A DNA stretch of 64,000 nt from Paraburkholderia azotifigens (lineage in GTDB: Bacteria > Pseudomonadota > Gammaproteobacteria > Burkholderiales > Burkholderiaceae). The notes under the pieces were generated by a model. It worked only from the letters and a program-made list of their open reading frames with translations. It made no database searches and was not told the origin of the DNA. The stretch is taken from assembly GCF_007995085.1 (NCBI RefSeq), contig NZ_VOQS01000003.1:1798001-1862000 (forward strand), read 5' to 3'. Both the position numbers and the translations under genes were made by a program. Below are positions 53,171-62,298 of this stretch, piece by piece. The first letter of the stretch is position 1. Each line of letters starts with the position of its first letter.

Positions 53171-53935
53171 ATGAACGCATTGACCGTCGAAAATCTGCAC
53201 AAACGATACGGCGACAACGAAGTACTCAAGGGCGTTTCGCTGTCGGCGAAAAGAGGCGACGTGATCAGCATGATCGGCTCGTCGGGTTCCGGTAAGAGCA
53301 CCTTCCTGCGATGCATCAACTTTCTCGAATCGCCGTCGTCGGGGCGGGTGAGCCTGAATGGCAGCGAAGTGCGCACGTCGACGGGCGGAAAAGGCGAAAT
53401 CCGGATCAGCGATCCCGCGCAGTTGCGGCAGATGCGGACCCGCCTTGCGATGGTCTTCCAGCACTTCAATCTTTGGGCGCACATGACCGTGCTGGAGAAC
53501 GTCATGGAAGCGCCCCGGCATGTGTTGAAGCTGACCAGAGCGGAAGCCACCGAGCGCGCCCAGCGCTATCTGGAGCAGGTCGGCATGACCCGCTTCGCGA
53601 ACGCCTATCCATCGCATCTGTCGGGCGGACAGCAGCAGCGCGTCGCCATCGCGCGGGCGCTCGCCATGGAACCGGAAGCGTTGCTGTTCGACGAGCCGAC
53701 GTCTGCGCTGGACCCCGAACTCGTCGGCGATGTGCTCAAGGTCATGCGCGATCTCGCAGAAGAAGGCCGGACGATGATCGTGGTGACGCACGAAATGGGC
53801 TTTGCCCGCGAGGTCTCGAATCATGTGGTCTTTCTTCATCAAGGCGTGGTCGAGGAAGAAGGGCACCCCAAAGAAGTACTGAAAACGCCGAAAAGCGAGC
53901 GGCTGCAGCGCTTTCTGTCAGGGGCGATGAAGTAG
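53171..53935 (+). CDS. Amino-acid ABC transporter ATPase (HisP-like)
   Basis: A 254-residue ATPase. Walker A is [11 protein letters not shown] (about residues 35-45), the Q-loop lies in [14 protein letters not shown], the signature is [15 protein letters not shown] (about 152-166), Walker B is [13 protein letters not shown] (about 172-184) and the H-loop TMIVVTHEM (about 201-209). The extra stretch between Walker A and the Q-loop is typical for HisP/OccP. It begins 10 bp after the permease stop. Confidence 0.93.
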   Translation: MNALTVENLHKRYGDNEVLKGVSLSAKRGDVISMIGSSGSGKSTFLRCINFLESPSSGRVSLNGSEVRTSTGGKGEIRISDPAQLRQMRTRLAMVFQHFNLWAHMTVLENVMEAPRHVLKLTRAEATERAQRYLEQVGMTRFANAYPSHLSGGQQQRVAIARALAMEPEALLFDEPTSALDPELVGDVLKVMRDLAEEGRTMIVVTHEMGFAREVSNHVVFLHQGVVEEEGHPKEVLKTPKSERLQRFLSGAMK

Positions 53936-53990
53936 CGCACGCGGCACGAACGGAACACCGACGTGAAAGAGACGAACAAGGAATGAACTC

Positions 53991-55361
53991 ATGCAAAACC
54001 TGAAACAGAACGACATCGATCATTACCTTCACCCGTACACCAATCTGAGCCTTCATCGCGAGGTGGGACCGATGGTGATCGAGCGCGGCGAGGGCGTGTA
54101 CGTCTACGATTCAGAGGGCAAACGATATCTCGAAGGGCTTGGCGGGCTGTTCTGCGCATCGCTTGGCTTTAGCGAACATCGGCTCGCGGACGCCGCCGAC
54201 GGGCAGATGAGAAAGCTGCCGTTCTATCACGCGTTTGGACACAAGTCGTCGGAGCCTTCAATCCGGCTGGCAGAGAAGTTGATCTCGATAGCGCCCGTGC
54301 CGATGTCGAAAGTGTTCTTCGCGAACTCCGGTTCCGAAGCCAACGACACTGCCGTCAAGCTGATCTGGTATTTCAACAACGCCATCGGCCGGCCGCAGAA
54401 GAAGAAAATCATCTCGCGCACGCGTGCCTATCACGGCGTGACGATTGCGTCGGCGAGTCTCACGGGCTTGCCGAACAATCATCGCGACTTCGATCTGCCT
54501 ATCGACAGAATCCTGCATACCGACTGTCCGCACTTCTATCGTTACGGCTTGCCAGGCGAGAGCGAAGAACAGTTCGCGACGCGCTGCGCCGAATCGCTTG
54601 AACGTCTGATTCTTGCTGAGGGCGCGGACACCGTCGCGGCGTTCTTTGCCGAGCCGATCATGGCGTCCGGCGGCGTGATCGTTCCGCCCGCCACCTACAT
54701 GGAGAAAATCCAGGCGGTGCTGAAGCGGCACGACATCCTGCTCGTCGCCGATGAAGTCATTTGCGGCTTTGGCCGTACGGGAAACATGTTCGGCTCGCAG
54801 ACCTACGGGATGCAGCCCGACATGATCACGATGGCCAAACAGCTGTCGGCAGGCTATCTGCCCATCTCGGCGGTGATGGTCAACGAGCGGATCTATAAAG
54901 GCCTCGTCACCGAAAGCGAGAAGATCGGCACGTTTGGACACGGCTTCACGTATAGCGGTCATCCCGTGTGCGCAGCCGTCGCGCTGGAGACGCTGAAGAT
55001 CTACGAGGAAGACGGCATTCTCGAACATGTTCGAGCCGTTACGCCGCACTTCCAGGAGCGCGTGGCGGAACTCGGCCGGCATCCTCTCGTCGGCGAGGCG
55101 CGCGGCGCCGGTCTGCTGGCGGCTGTCGAGCTGGTCGCGGACAAACAGAGCAAGGAGCCTTTTCCTCCGTCTGAAGCCGTGGCTGCCTATGCGGGCACGC
55201 GCGCCTTGTCACACGGTCTGATTACGCGCGCGCTGGGCGATACCGTCAATTTCTGTCCGCCGCTGATCGTGTCTCACGCGCAGATCGACGAAATGTTCGA
55301 TGCCGCAAAACGCGCGCTCGACGACACGCTCGCATGGCGCAAAGCGCTGCACGACAAATGA
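53991..55361 (+). CDS. Class III (omega) aminotransferase, putrescine/amine-pyruvate type
   Basis: A 456-residue PLP enzyme. GLFCASLGFSEHRLADAAD (about residues 52-70), the PLP-phosphate motif FANSGSEANDTAVKL (about 109-123), ADEVICGFGRTGNMFG (about 256-271) and the PLP lysine in TMAKQLSAGYLPISAVM (about 281-297). The substrate-side motifs recall SpuC and other diamine or beta-alanine:pyruvate transaminases. It should turn a primary amine (for example putrescine or an omega-amino acid) into the aldehyde. It sits after the importer and before the gamma-glutamyltransferase. Confidence 0.9.
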   Translation: MQNLKQNDIDHYLHPYTNLSLHREVGPMVIERGEGVYVYDSEGKRYLEGLGGLFCASLGFSEHRLADAADGQMRKLPFYHAFGHKSSEPSIRLAEKLISIAPVPMSKVFFANSGSEANDTAVKLIWYFNNAIGRPQKKKIISRTRAYHGVTIASASLTGLPNNHRDFDLPIDRILHTDCPHFYRYGLPGESEEQFATRCAESLERLILAEGADTVAAFFAEPIMASGGVIVPPATYMEKIQAVLKRHDILLVADEVICGFGRTGNMFGSQTYGMQPDMITMAKQLSAGYLPISAVMVNERIYKGLVTESEKIGTFGHGFTYSGHPVCAAVALETLKIYEEDGILEHVRAVTPHFQERVAELGRHPLVGEARGAGLLAAVELVADKQSKEPFPPSEAVAAYAGTRALSHGLITRALGDTVNFCPPLIVSHAQIDEMFDAAKRALDDTLAWRKALHDK

Positions 55362-55378
55362 TGGAACGGGGATACAGC

Positions 55379-56971
55379 ATGAGAGATTTCGAGCAACCGG
55401 GCAGGTCGCTGGTGATGTCGAAGGACGGCATGGCGGCGACCTCGCATCCCGCATCGACGCTGGCGGCAGTGAAGATTCTGGAGGCAGGCGGCAACGCGAT
55501 GGATGCGGCAATTGCCGCGTGTGCCGTGCAATGCGTGGTCGAGCCGGGGTCGACGGGAATCGGCGGCGACTGCTTCGCCCTGTACTCGCGTGGCGGCAGC
55601 GAGGACATCGTCGCCTTCAACGGCTCCGGATGGGCGCCGAAGGCGGCCAGCGTATCCATGCTTGCGTCGATGGGCGTGTCGTCGATCGAGCGCCATTCGC
55701 CGCATGCCGTGACGGTGCCGGGCGCCGTCGACGCATGGGCGACGCTCGCGCGCGACCACGGCTCGATGCCGTTCAAGTCGCTGTTCGCATCGGCGATCAG
55801 GCATGCAAGCGAAGGCTATGCGGTGGCGCCGCGCGCGGCAGCCGATTGGGCGAATCAGGCCGCGTTGCTGCGTCTGGACAAGACGAGCCGCGAGCAAATG
55901 TTGAGCGACGGCATGTCGCCCGCTGCGGGTACGCTTCACCGGCAACCGTTGCTCGCGAAGTCGCTGATGGCCATTGCGGAAGCGGGCCCGCGTGTCTTCT
56001 ACGAAGGCTTTATCGCGGAGGATATGGTCGCCTGTTTGCAGGGCAAGGGCGGCCTGCATACACTCGACGACTTCGCGCAGTATCGCGGCGAATACGTGAA
56101 GCCGATCAAGGCGAGCTTCCGCGGCTATGACGTGCATGAATGTCCGCCGAACGGACAGGGCATCATCGCGCTGCTGATACTGAAGATTCTCGAAGGATTC
56201 GATGCAACCGACGATCCGCTCGGCGCCGACCGGCTTCACCGGGAAATCGAAGCGACGCGGCTGGCCTATTCGATCCGCGACGCGCTGCTCGGCGACCCGC
56301 GCGGGACGCCGATCGATGTCGATGCGTTGCTGTCGGACGAAACCGTTGCGAAGCTGCGCGCGAGAATCTCGCTCGACCATGCGATGACGGACGTATCCAC
56401 GTATCGTCCCGCCGATCACAAGGACACGGTCTATATCTGCGTCGTCGACAAGGATCGCAATTGCGCGAGCTTCATCAACTCGCTGTTTCATCCGTTCGGC
56501 AGCGGGATCATGGCGCCGCATAGCGGCGTGATGCTGCATAACCGTGGCCAGAGTTTTGCCGTCGAGGAAGGACATCCCAATGCGATCGCGCCGCACGCTA
56601 GACCCATGCACACCATCATTCCCGGCATGGTCACGAAAGACGGCAAGGTGCAGATGACCTTCGGCGTGATGGGCGGCCACTATCAGGCAATGGGGCACGC
56701 TCATTTTCTGTCGAAGGTGCTGGACTATGGACTGGACATGCAGTCGGCGATCTCGTTGCCGCGCGTGTTTCCGCAACCGGGCACGGGTGTCGTCGAAGCG
56801 GAATCCACCTTGCCGGCTGCGACGCGCGACGAATTGACGAAACGCGGATTCAGACTGGCGCCCCCGAACTGGGCCATCGGCGGCGCGCAGGCCATCAGGA
56901 TCGACTGGGACAACGGCACGCTGATCGGCGCGTCGGACCATCGCAAGGACGGCTGCGCATTGGGCATCTGA
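55379..56971 (+). CDS. Gamma-glutamyltransferase family protein, no signal peptide
   Basis: A 530-residue Ntn-hydrolase. Family motifs are ASTLAAVKILEAGGNAMDAAIA (split across about residues 24-45), STGIGGDCF (about 57-65) and, at the self-cleavage site, HKDTVYICVVDKDRN (about 349-363) whose Thr follows KD and would become the nucleophile. A late MTFGVMGGHYQAMGH completes the small subunit. Classical Ggt is periplasmic; this copy begins MRDFEQPGRS without a signal, so it probably works in the cytoplasm. GGGGATAC precedes ATG 55379. Hydrolysis of a gamma-glutamyl amine or amide during catabolism is the likely role. Some family members are acylases, so the assignment is not firm. Confidence 0.85.
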   Translation: MRDFEQPGRSLVMSKDGMAATSHPASTLAAVKILEAGGNAMDAAIAACAVQCVVEPGSTGIGGDCFALYSRGGSEDIVAFNGSGWAPKAASVSMLASMGVSSIERHSPHAVTVPGAVDAWATLARDHGSMPFKSLFASAIRHASEGYAVAPRAAADWANQAALLRLDKTSREQMLSDGMSPAAGTLHRQPLLAKSLMAIAEAGPRVFYEGFIAEDMVACLQGKGGLHTLDDFAQYRGEYVKPIKASFRGYDVHECPPNGQGIIALLILKILEGFDATDDPLGADRLHREIEATRLAYSIRDALLGDPRGTPIDVDALLSDETVAKLRARISLDHAMTDVSTYRPADHKDTVYICVVDKDRNCASFINSLFHPFGSGIMAPHSGVMLHNRGQSFAVEEGHPNAIAPHARPMHTIIPGMVTKDGKVQMTFGVMGGHYQAMGHAHFLSKVLDYGLDMQSAISLPRVFPQPGTGVVEAESTLPAATRDELTKRGFRLAPPNWAIGGAQAIRIDWDNGTLIGASDHRKDGCALGI

Positions 56972-57003
56972 CCGCTTCACAACGATCACGCTCGCGGAAC
57001 GAC

Positions 57004-57984
57004 ATGGACAAACGCGAAGTCATACGCGGCGACGGCGCAATTCGTCGCGAGTCGCCATATGGATCATCGAAGGAAAACACCTATGCCGGTGTCGTGTCCT
57101 TCATGAGGCGGCTTTACACGAAGGATCTGACGGGTATCGACCTCGCCGTCACAGGCGTGCCGCTGGACATCGCAACGACGAACCGGCCCGGCGCGCGCCT
57201 CGGGCCTCGCGCGATCCGCTCGGCGAGCAGCCAGCTCGGCGTGCTGCTTCCGTACCCGTGGGGCGTCAATCCGTTCGACGACTATGCGGTAATCGATTAC
57301 GGCGATTGCTGGCTCGACGTGCACAATCCCGCGACGGTGAAGGAGACGATCGTCGCGCACGCGCGCACCATACTCGCATCGGGCGCGAAGATGCTGACGC
57401 TAGGCGGCGACCATTACATCAGCTATCCGTTGCTGGTCGCGCATGCGCAGAAGTATGGCAAGGGGTTGTCGGTGGTCCATTTCGATGCGCATTGCGATAC
57501 ATGGCCCGACGATCAGCCCGACAGTCTCAATCGCGGTTCGATGTTTTACAAGGCCGTCAAGGAAGGATTGATCGACCCGCAGCGGTCCGTGCAAATCGGC
57601 ATCCGCACGTGGAACGACGATTTCATGGGCTTTCATGTTCTGGACGCACCGTGGGTACATGAACATGGCGTGAGAGCGACGATCGAGCGCATCGTCTCGG
57701 TCGTCGGGGACCGTCCGGCGTATTTCACGTTCGATGTCGACAGCCTGGACCCCGCGTTTGCGCCGGGCACGGGAACGCCGGTTCCTGGCGGTCTTTCCAC
57801 AGCTCAGGCGTTTGCGATCATGCGTGGACTCGGCGCGATCGACCTGATCGGCGCGGACGTCGTCGAGGTTGCTCCCGCATATGATCATGCGGATATCACG
57901 GCGCTGGCGGCCGCGCACGTGGCGAGCGAACTGGTCTGCCTGTTCCGGCATCGCGCAATGAGCGGAAAGGGAGGCGCGAGGTAA
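57004..57984 (+). CDS. Agmatinase/ureohydrolase family protein (SpeB-like)
   Basis: A 326-residue ureohydrolase. Manganese-binding motifs are complete: LGGDHYISYP (about residues 138-147), VVHFDAHCDTWPD (about 157-169) and FDVDSLDPAFAPGTGTPVPG (about 244-263). The family includes agmatinase, guanidinobutyrase, guanidinopropionase and guanidine hydrolase, which all release urea from a guanidino group. It is 32 bp after the gamma-glutamyltransferase. With the transaminase it could take agmatine or a guanidino acid to an amine and then to an aldehyde. Which guanidine it uses cannot be told. Confidence 0.9.
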   Translation: MDKREVIRGDGAIRRESPYGSSKENTYAGVVSFMRRLYTKDLTGIDLAVTGVPLDIATTNRPGARLGPRAIRSASSQLGVLLPYPWGVNPFDDYAVIDYGDCWLDVHNPATVKETIVAHARTILASGAKMLTLGGDHYISYPLLVAHAQKYGKGLSVVHFDAHCDTWPDDQPDSLNRGSMFYKAVKEGLIDPQRSVQIGIRTWNDDFMGFHVLDAPWVHEHGVRATIERIVSVVGDRPAYFTFDVDSLDPAFAPGTGTPVPGGLSTAQAFAIMRGLGAIDLIGADVVEVAPAYDHADITALAAAHVASELVCLFRHRAMSGKGGAR

Positions 57985-58110
57985 ACAGGCGGGCGATCGC
58001 GACGAAAGCATCAATCTCCAGCACAATGCGCGTGTGGGGCCCGAGGGCATCTATGGCCGATCGCCGATCGGTACGGCTGGACCCATTCACGACATGGAGC
58101 GGAGACGACA

Positions 58111-58902
58111 ATGGATCTGAAACTGCGTGGGAAGGTTGCGGTGTTGACGGGCGCGAGCGTCGGCATTGGACTGGCGGTCGCGGAAGGGTTCGCTGCCGAA
58201 GGCGTAAGTCTCGTGCTGGCGGCGCGCCAGCGCGACCGGCTCGAACAGATTTCGGCGGACATTGCCGCGCGCCACGGCGTACGCGTCGTCCCCGTGGCGT
58301 GCGACGTGGCGACGAAGGAAGGCGTGGACGCGCTGGTCGACGCGGCGAACCAGCAATTCGACGGCGCGGATATCCTGTTCAACAACGCGGGCACGGGCAG
58401 CAACGAGACCATCATGGAAGCGCCCGACGAGAAGTGGCAGTCGTACTGGGACTTGCATGTGATGGCGGCAGTGCGGCTTGCGCGTGGGCTCGTGCCGTCG
58501 ATGAAGCGGCGAGGCGGAGGAGCGATTCTGCATAACGCGTCGATCTGCGCGGTGCAGCCGCTCGGCTACGAGCCGATCTACAACGTGACCAAAGCCGCGC
58601 TGATGATGTTTTCGAAGAATCTCGCCAACGAGGTGATCAAAGACAATATCCGCGTGAACACGATCAATCCCGGCCTCGTTCTCACGCCCGACTGGATCAA
58701 GACTGCGAAGGAGCTGACGCAGGACACGGGCGGCGATTGGGAAGGGCATCTGCAACAGGTGGCCGACGAGTTCGCGCCGATCCGCCGCTTCGCGACGCCA
58801 ACGGAGCTGGCGGACTTCATCGTGTTTCTGTGCTCGGAGCGCGCGAGCTATAGTGTTGGTTCGACCTGTTTCGTCGACGGCGGGATGTTGCGGACGGTTT
58901 GA
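58111..58902 (+). CDS. Short-chain dehydrogenase/reductase (FabG-like)
   Basis: A 263-residue classical SDR. VLTGASVGIGLAVAEGF (about residues 11-27), FNNAGTGSNE (about 91-100), LHNASICAVQP (about 141-151) and the catalytic YNVTKAAL (about 158-165) are in place; SYSVGSTCFVDGGML closes the fold. GGAG precedes the ATG. It lies 126 bp after the ureohydrolase gene and may be the last gene of the operon or separately transcribed. Substrate unknown. Confidence 0.85.
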   Translation: MDLKLRGKVAVLTGASVGIGLAVAEGFAAEGVSLVLAARQRDRLEQISADIAARHGVRVVPVACDVATKEGVDALVDAANQQFDGADILFNNAGTGSNETIMEAPDEKWQSYWDLHVMAAVRLARGLVPSMKRRGGGAILHNASICAVQPLGYEPIYNVTKAALMMFSKNLANEVIKDNIRVNTINPGLVLTPDWIKTAKELTQDTGGDWEGHLQQVADEFAPIRRFATPTELADFIVFLCSERASYSVGSTCFVDGGMLRTV

Positions 58903-58948
58903 GCGCGAATCGGGTTCGGCTTGCCAGCCGGACGCATTGCCGTCCCCG

Positions 58949-59493
58949 CTAAGGCTGGCTTTCAGAACGAAGTCCCGACAGCGTGACATTCAACCCAGGC
59001 CGACCGGCATGGTTTTTCATCCGCAGCGTCGCGTGATGCCGTTGCGCGACCTTGAGTGCGATCGCCAGTCCAAGACCGCTGCCCTGTTCCTTGGTGCCTG
59101 TGCTGCGATAGAAGCGATCGAACACACGCTCGCACTCTTCGTCGGGAAGACCGGGCCCACTATCGGAGACGCCGACACTCACCAGGCCGTCTTCGCGTTT
59201 GATCACGACATCGACCTTTCCGCCGTTCGGCGTATAGCGGATTGCGTTATCGATCAGATTGGTGAGCAATATTTCGATTCCGGCGGGCTCCACGTTGACC
59301 TTGAATGAGTCGTCCGGTTGTGCGGATGGAGCGCATTCCAGACCGAGATCGATCTGCTTCGCCTCCGCAAGCAGAGAAATATCCGCGACGACCCGCTCAC
59401 ACAGCCGCCGCAAGCTGACCAGCTCGAATCGCGCGTTCGTTTGCGCCTCTTCGCGAGCCAGCGTCAGCAACTGATGCACAAGATGGATGAGCC
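58949..59493 (-). pseudogene. Sensor histidine kinase, 3' part (cut off by the IS element)
   Basis: About 181 codons. Reading on from the insertion, RLIHLVHQLLTLAREEAQTN completes the dimerisation helix, then come the ATP-binding boxes NLIDNAIRYTPNGGKV, VSDSGPGLPD and GSGLGLAIALKVAQ. With the IS removed, this joins in frame to the part at 60987-61782 to give a normal QseC/TctE-type kinase of about 450 residues. With the IS in place it has no start of its own. Confidence 0.88.
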
Positions 59494-59502
59494 GGTTGAG
59501 AC
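59494..59502. repeat. 9-bp target site duplication, left copy
   Basis: GGTTGAGAC directly before the left inverted repeat of the IS; the same 9 bases follow the right end at 60978-60986. Nine bases is the usual duplication for IS4-family Tn5-like elements. Confidence 0.9.
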
Positions 59503-60977
59503 CATCTCGTTATACAGAAGTGTCGTACCCGTCGCGCAGGATCTGGATGGTGATCACCGCATCCATGACACGCTGCATACCAATCCACAGTGTCTTCGCG
59601 CCGGGTTCACCATCGCCCTTGCGTCCGAGGAATCCACCCAGTGACGCGATCATCCGTATCATCTGGTTAAGCGTCGGTGGCTTTTTTGGGCGGGGTTTCT
59701 TTGAGAGCACGTGTGCGCCGTGTATCTCGTCAGCCTCAAAGAACAGCGAGGCATCCAGGTCCGGGCAGGTCCTGCCCAGTCGCATGAGCCGTGCGATACG
59801 CCAGGACACCACCATATACAGCACAAGCGCCTTCTCCACGCGCTCCATCTGCGAGAGCTGCAGCGTTTCAACCCGGCAGGCGTTCTTCAACACATTGAAG
59901 AACATCTCGATCTCCCACCTCGCGCGGTACCAGTCAATCAGTTCGGTGAGCGCATGCGCATCGGGCACTTCGCGATTGCTCAGCAGGCGCCAGACGACGG
60001 GCTTCACGTCAGTGGGCGCATCCACTTCACATGCCTCAATGCAGCTCAGCTCGACGCCGCCGCGCCCGGGTAACGTCACGCGCTGTGCGCGCAGCTCCTG
60101 CTTCACTTCACGCGCCTTCTGGCCACCTCGCCCGGGCAGCACGAAGCTGATATGACCGAGCACCTCGCTCGCGTGTACCGTCTCCCACAGTTTCGCTTCG
60201 CCCTTGAGTGCGCGGTTGTGCTGGGAGCGGATCAGCCAGTCAGCCGGTTCGCCCAACTCCTGCGCACGCTGCATGAGCGCGGCGATATCACCCTCGCGAT
60301 CGGCCATATATACCAGCCGCGTGCCGGGCATGGCTGCCGCCTGCTGCGCCACGATCTCATAACTTTCGATCCATCGAACGCTCTCGCGCACGCCGCCACG
60401 CTGGCCGTTTTCGTCGCGCGGCTCGCGTGCCCACATCCAGGCGTTCATGACACCCAGCGCCTCGCGATCCGGTGTGACCGCATAGGTCGCGTGAAGATAC
60501 ATGCCCACCTGCGCTTCGTAACTGAGCGGGCCGGCCCCCTCGATGTCCTGGCCGTTGAAATTCAGCTCCGTCGTGTCAGCCACGCAGAGGACTACCGGTA
60601 ACTCGCCCATGCGCGCAGTGGTGCGCTCCCAGTGCGGCTGCATCATGTCGCGCCAGTCGATGTGCTCATTGCCCAGAAAGCGATACGCCGCCATGGTCTC
60701 GGCCCAGCCCTCACAGGCACCCGGAATACTCGCAGTGGGACGCGTGGCAAACCGCTTCAGCAATTGCTTCGCCCGACGATCCCGCCTTGGGTCACCCAGA
60801 TCCAGTGTTTCAAATTCCTCGTCCACCCACGCTCCCGGCTCATTGCGAATCTGCATTCGAAAAGTCGAGAGTAAACGCGAAATTCCGGCCGTTAACAACC
60901 CCTGTCACGCCGGTGCATCGCTCAATGCGCTTTTGGGCAAACGTCCGCTACTGCGGCCACTTCTGTATAACGAGATG
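59503..60977 (-). mobile_element. IS4-family (Tn5/IS50-like) insertion sequence, complete, 1475 bp
   Basis: The element is bounded by a perfect 20-bp inverted repeat: CATCTCGTTATACAGAAGTG at 59503-59522 and its exact reverse complement at 60958-60977. The core TTATACA resembles the Tn5 outside end. It carries one transposase and is flanked by a 9-bp direct duplication. The transposase stop lies inside the left repeat. All parts are intact, so insertion is recent and the element may still move. It splits a sensor kinase gene. Confidence 0.92.
59510..60856 (-). CDS. IS4-family transposase (Tn5-like)
   Basis: A 448-residue DDE transposase. The first Asp is in CVADTTELNFNGQ (about residues 92-104), the second in YMADREGDI (about 183-191) and the Glu in WYRARWEIEMFFNVLK, which fits the Y-x2-R-x3-E-x6-K signature of IS4 proteins. 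The N-terminal LDLGDPRRDRR resembles Tn5 transposase. ATG 60856 is preferred over an upstream TTG. It cuts and pastes the IS by binding the 20-bp ends. Confidence 0.92.
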   Translation of the reverse strand: MQIRNEPGAWVDEEFETLDLGDPRRDRRAKQLLKRFATRPTASIPGACEGWAETMAAYRFLGNEHIDWRDMMQPHWERTTARMGELPVVLCVADTTELNFNGQDIEGAGPLSYEAQVGMYLHATYAVTPDREALGVMNAWMWAREPRDENGQRGGVRESVRWIESYEIVAQQAAAMPGTRLVYMADREGDIAALMQRAQELGEPADWLIRSQHNRALKGEAKLWETVHASEVLGHISFVLPGRGGQKAREVKQELRAQRVTLPGRGGVELSCIEACEVDAPTDVKPVVWRLLSNREVPDAHALTELIDWYRARWEIEMFFNVLKNACRVETLQLSQMERVEKALVLYMVVSWRIARLMRLGRTCPDLDASLFFEADEIHGAHVLSKKPRPKKPPTLNQMIRMIASLGGFLGRKGDGEPGAKTLWIGMQRVMDAVITIQILRDGYDTSV

Positions 60978-60986
60978 GGTTGAGAC
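60978..60986. repeat. 9-bp target site duplication, right copy
   Basis: GGTTGAGAC next to the right end of the IS, identical to 59494-59502. Confidence 0.9.
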
Positions 60987-61782
60987 GGCCCTCGATACGC
61001 TCGAAGGTCTGCTTGCTTCCAACCAGTGACCCATCCCGCTCGGCGGACTGCAACTGAAGCTTCAATGCCGCCAGAGGCGAGCGCAATTCGTGTGCAGCAT
61101 CGGCGACGAATGTGCGTTGCGTTTGTGATGCAACGTCGAGTCGATGCAGAAGATCGTTCAGCGCGTGGACGAGTGGTTCGATTTCGATCGGTGTGCCTGC
61201 ACTCAGCCGCAAGGGTTCGAGCGAATCTAAGGAGCGCTTTGTCAATGCACGGGAGATGTCTGCAAGCGGTGCGAGCCCCCGCCCGACGACGACCAGCACG
61301 ATCGCGATAATGGCGGGGATGAGCAGAGCGAGCGGTGCCAGTGTACGTAACGCGAGCCGCAGCGCGAGATCCTCGCGCACGGATATCGGCTGCGCAATCT
61401 GGATGAAGCGGCTGTCCTGTTTGACGCCATACACGCGCCAGTGATATTCGTCGCGTTCAATTGTGCGCAGACCGGGCGAGAAGCGCGGGAGATCCACGCC
61501 TCCCAGCGATTTGTATACGCTTCCGCCATCCTGATTCCACACTTCGATAAACAGGCGGTCTTCTGACAGGCCTTCGAAGTCCGGCTTTCTTTGAAGAAGG
61601 GTATCGGCCGCACGGATGTTCGCGGGCAGCGACTCGGCCACGGTGCGCAGCTCGTAGTCGAATAGCTCGCTGGCTTCGTCGCGTGCAGTGTGGAATATGC
61701 CGTAGCCTGCGGTCAACGCCGACACGCCAAGTCCGGCGATTAACCATCCCAGTAGCCAACGCCGGATTGACGTCATTCGCAT
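60987..61782 (-). pseudogene. Sensor histidine kinase, 5' part (interrupted by the IS element)
   Basis: The protein starts MRMTSIRRW and has TM1 (about residues 8-31), a periplasmic sensor, TM2 (LAPLALLIPAIIAIVLVVVG), a HAMP linker and the H-box ADAAHELRSPLAALKLQLQ. The frame then runs into the IS after FERIEGRLN and adds about 19 foreign residues, so a stub without ATP-binding domain would be made. The domain order and TctE-like N-terminus point to a carboxylate or metal sensing kinase of the QseC/TctE type. No response regulator is adjacent. Confidence 0.88.
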
Positions 61783-61805
61783 CGCCTGGATCGTTGCTGC
61801 GTCGC

Positions 61806-62237
61806 TCAAGCCTTTGCGCTCATTCGATCCATCAACGCCAACAGATCGGCCAGTGTTTTCTTGCACTTTGCTTCGCTTGGCGAACTCTCGCGAAGCGCTT
61901 CGAGCGCACCGTCGATCGACTTGTCCAGTTTGTGCCAATCCGCGGCCGCTCGTGGCTTGAGTGCGGGTTCAGCATCGTCCCAGGACGTTTCGAGATCCTT
62001 GATCCGTTTCTTCGCGCCTGCGAGATCGTGTGCATCGACCAGCTTCGATGTATCGGCCACAACGACGCGGAATTTCGACAGATCACCAAGCTTCGAAGCT
62101 TCTGTCGCCGCATTTGCGTAAGAGACGGGCGAAAGCGCCGTGACCCATTGCGGAGTCTTCGCGCTGTATGACACGCCGGACACGACGGCTACCGTCGTTG
62201 CGACAAGAAGTCCCGACCTGACGATGGCGTGTTTCAT
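61806..62237 (-). CDS. Small exported protein of unknown function
   Basis: A 143-residue protein with a signal peptide ([20 protein letters not shown], cleaved near YSA). The mature part is helical and charged ([53 protein letters not shown]). No domain is recognised. It ends 24 bp before the sensor kinase start, probably in one operon with it, so it could be a periplasmic accessory to the kinase. Confidence 0.7.
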   Translation of the reverse strand: MKHAIVRSGLLVATTVAVVSGVSYSAKTPQWVTALSPVSYANAATEASKLGDLSKFRVVVADTSKLVDAHDLAGAKKRIKDLETSWDDAEPALKPRAAADWHKLDKSIDGALEALRESSPSEAKCKKTLADLLALMDRMSAKA

Positions 62238-62298
62238 TCTTGATTCTCCGTTCGAGAGACAGCGATAAATGGACAAATAATGGGGCGCAGAAATGTGG

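Noticed and set aside
55274..56989. A 571-codon minus-strand open frame
   Set aside because: Antisense to the gamma-glutamyltransferase gene; Arg/His-rich composition and no domain.
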